Of a stretch of 64,000 bases of DNA, positions 63,979 through 64,000 are shown piece by piece. The DNA is from Plenodomus lindquistii (taxonomy: Eukaryota > Ascomycota > Dothideomycetes > Pleosporales > Leptosphaeriaceae): contig JANUWI010000001.1 in NCBI GenBank assembly GCA_025504975.1, positions 3,596,001-3,660,000 of the forward strand, given 5' to 3'. Each line of letters starts with the position of its first letter. Positions within the stretch are counted from its first letter, which is position 1. The notes under the pieces were generated by a model, which saw nothing but the letters and a program-made list of their open reading frames with translations, was not told the DNA's origin and made no database searches. The translations under genes were made by a program, and so were the position numbers.

Positions 63979-64000
63979 GGAGCTTGTGTTGAGCTTAAAA

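Noticed and set aside
1..64000. CRISPR arrays, rRNA genes or prokaryotic elements
   Set aside because: No regularly spaced repeats or rRNA-like sequence were found, and introns and gene families show a fungal nuclear genome.

Overview
This 64 kb window is nuclear DNA of a filamentous ascomycete (Pezizomycotina). Genes carry short spliceosomal introns (mostly about 48-62 bp, GTRNGT donors, CTAAC-like branch sites, YAG acceptors). There is an intron-containing tRNA gene, and fungal-only families are present: HET, Zn2Cys6, 2EXR, DUF1996-WSC, GH76, CorA-like. The content (effector-like secreted proteins, transporters, degraded secondary-metabolism genes) would suit a Dothideomycete, but that placement is inference.

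Layout. 0-7 kb: the 3' end of a hexose transporter broken by an in-frame TGA, a tRNA-Val(AAC) on the minus strand, and a secreted protein with Kex2-like sites, separated by long empty stretches. 7-17 kb: a DHA2-type MFS exporter, a secreted beta-propeller protein (methanethiol oxidase/selenium-binding-like), a secreted bicupin oxalate decarboxylase (6 exons), an unrecognised secreted protein, and a 10-cysteine small secreted protein. 17-25 kb: a 130-bp MITE with TA target duplication, a 2EXR/F-box-like protein, a class II aldolase/adducin protein flanked by three perfect TGACGTCA sites, and a METTL27-like methyltransferase. 26-31 kb: a truncated P450 pseudogene, a stand-alone NRPS-like adenylation protein, and a DUF1993 protein. 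31-42 kb: a DHA2 transporter divergent from a Zn2Cys6 regulator, a GH76 mannanase-like protein, a peroxisomal (SRL) FMN hydroxy-acid oxidase, and a GH1 glycosidase. 43-50 kb: a multi-pass membrane protein with a hairpin-rich intron, then two neighbouring pseudogenes (CorA-like and APH-fold kinase-like), each with several lesions. 50-64 kb: DUF1996-WSC, the housekeeping divergent pair VMA3/SNU13, a HET-domain protein followed in the same direction by a NYN-LOTUS protein, several small secreted or membrane proteins, and a TM plus C2H2 zinc-finger protein at the right edge.

Functionally the window mixes housekeeping genes (VMA3, SNU13, tRNA-Val) with environment-facing genes: two exporters, oxalate degradation, cell-wall and polysaccharide enzymes, effector candidates, an allorecognition-type HET gene and a predicted RNase. 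I found no complete biosynthetic cluster, no CRISPR array and no clearly new multigene system. The items most worth a second look are the HET/NYN-LOTUS pair, the isolated adenylation protein with an altered A10 motif, the hairpin intron (possibly introner-like), the MITE, and the pseudogene island at 45.5-49.6 kb.
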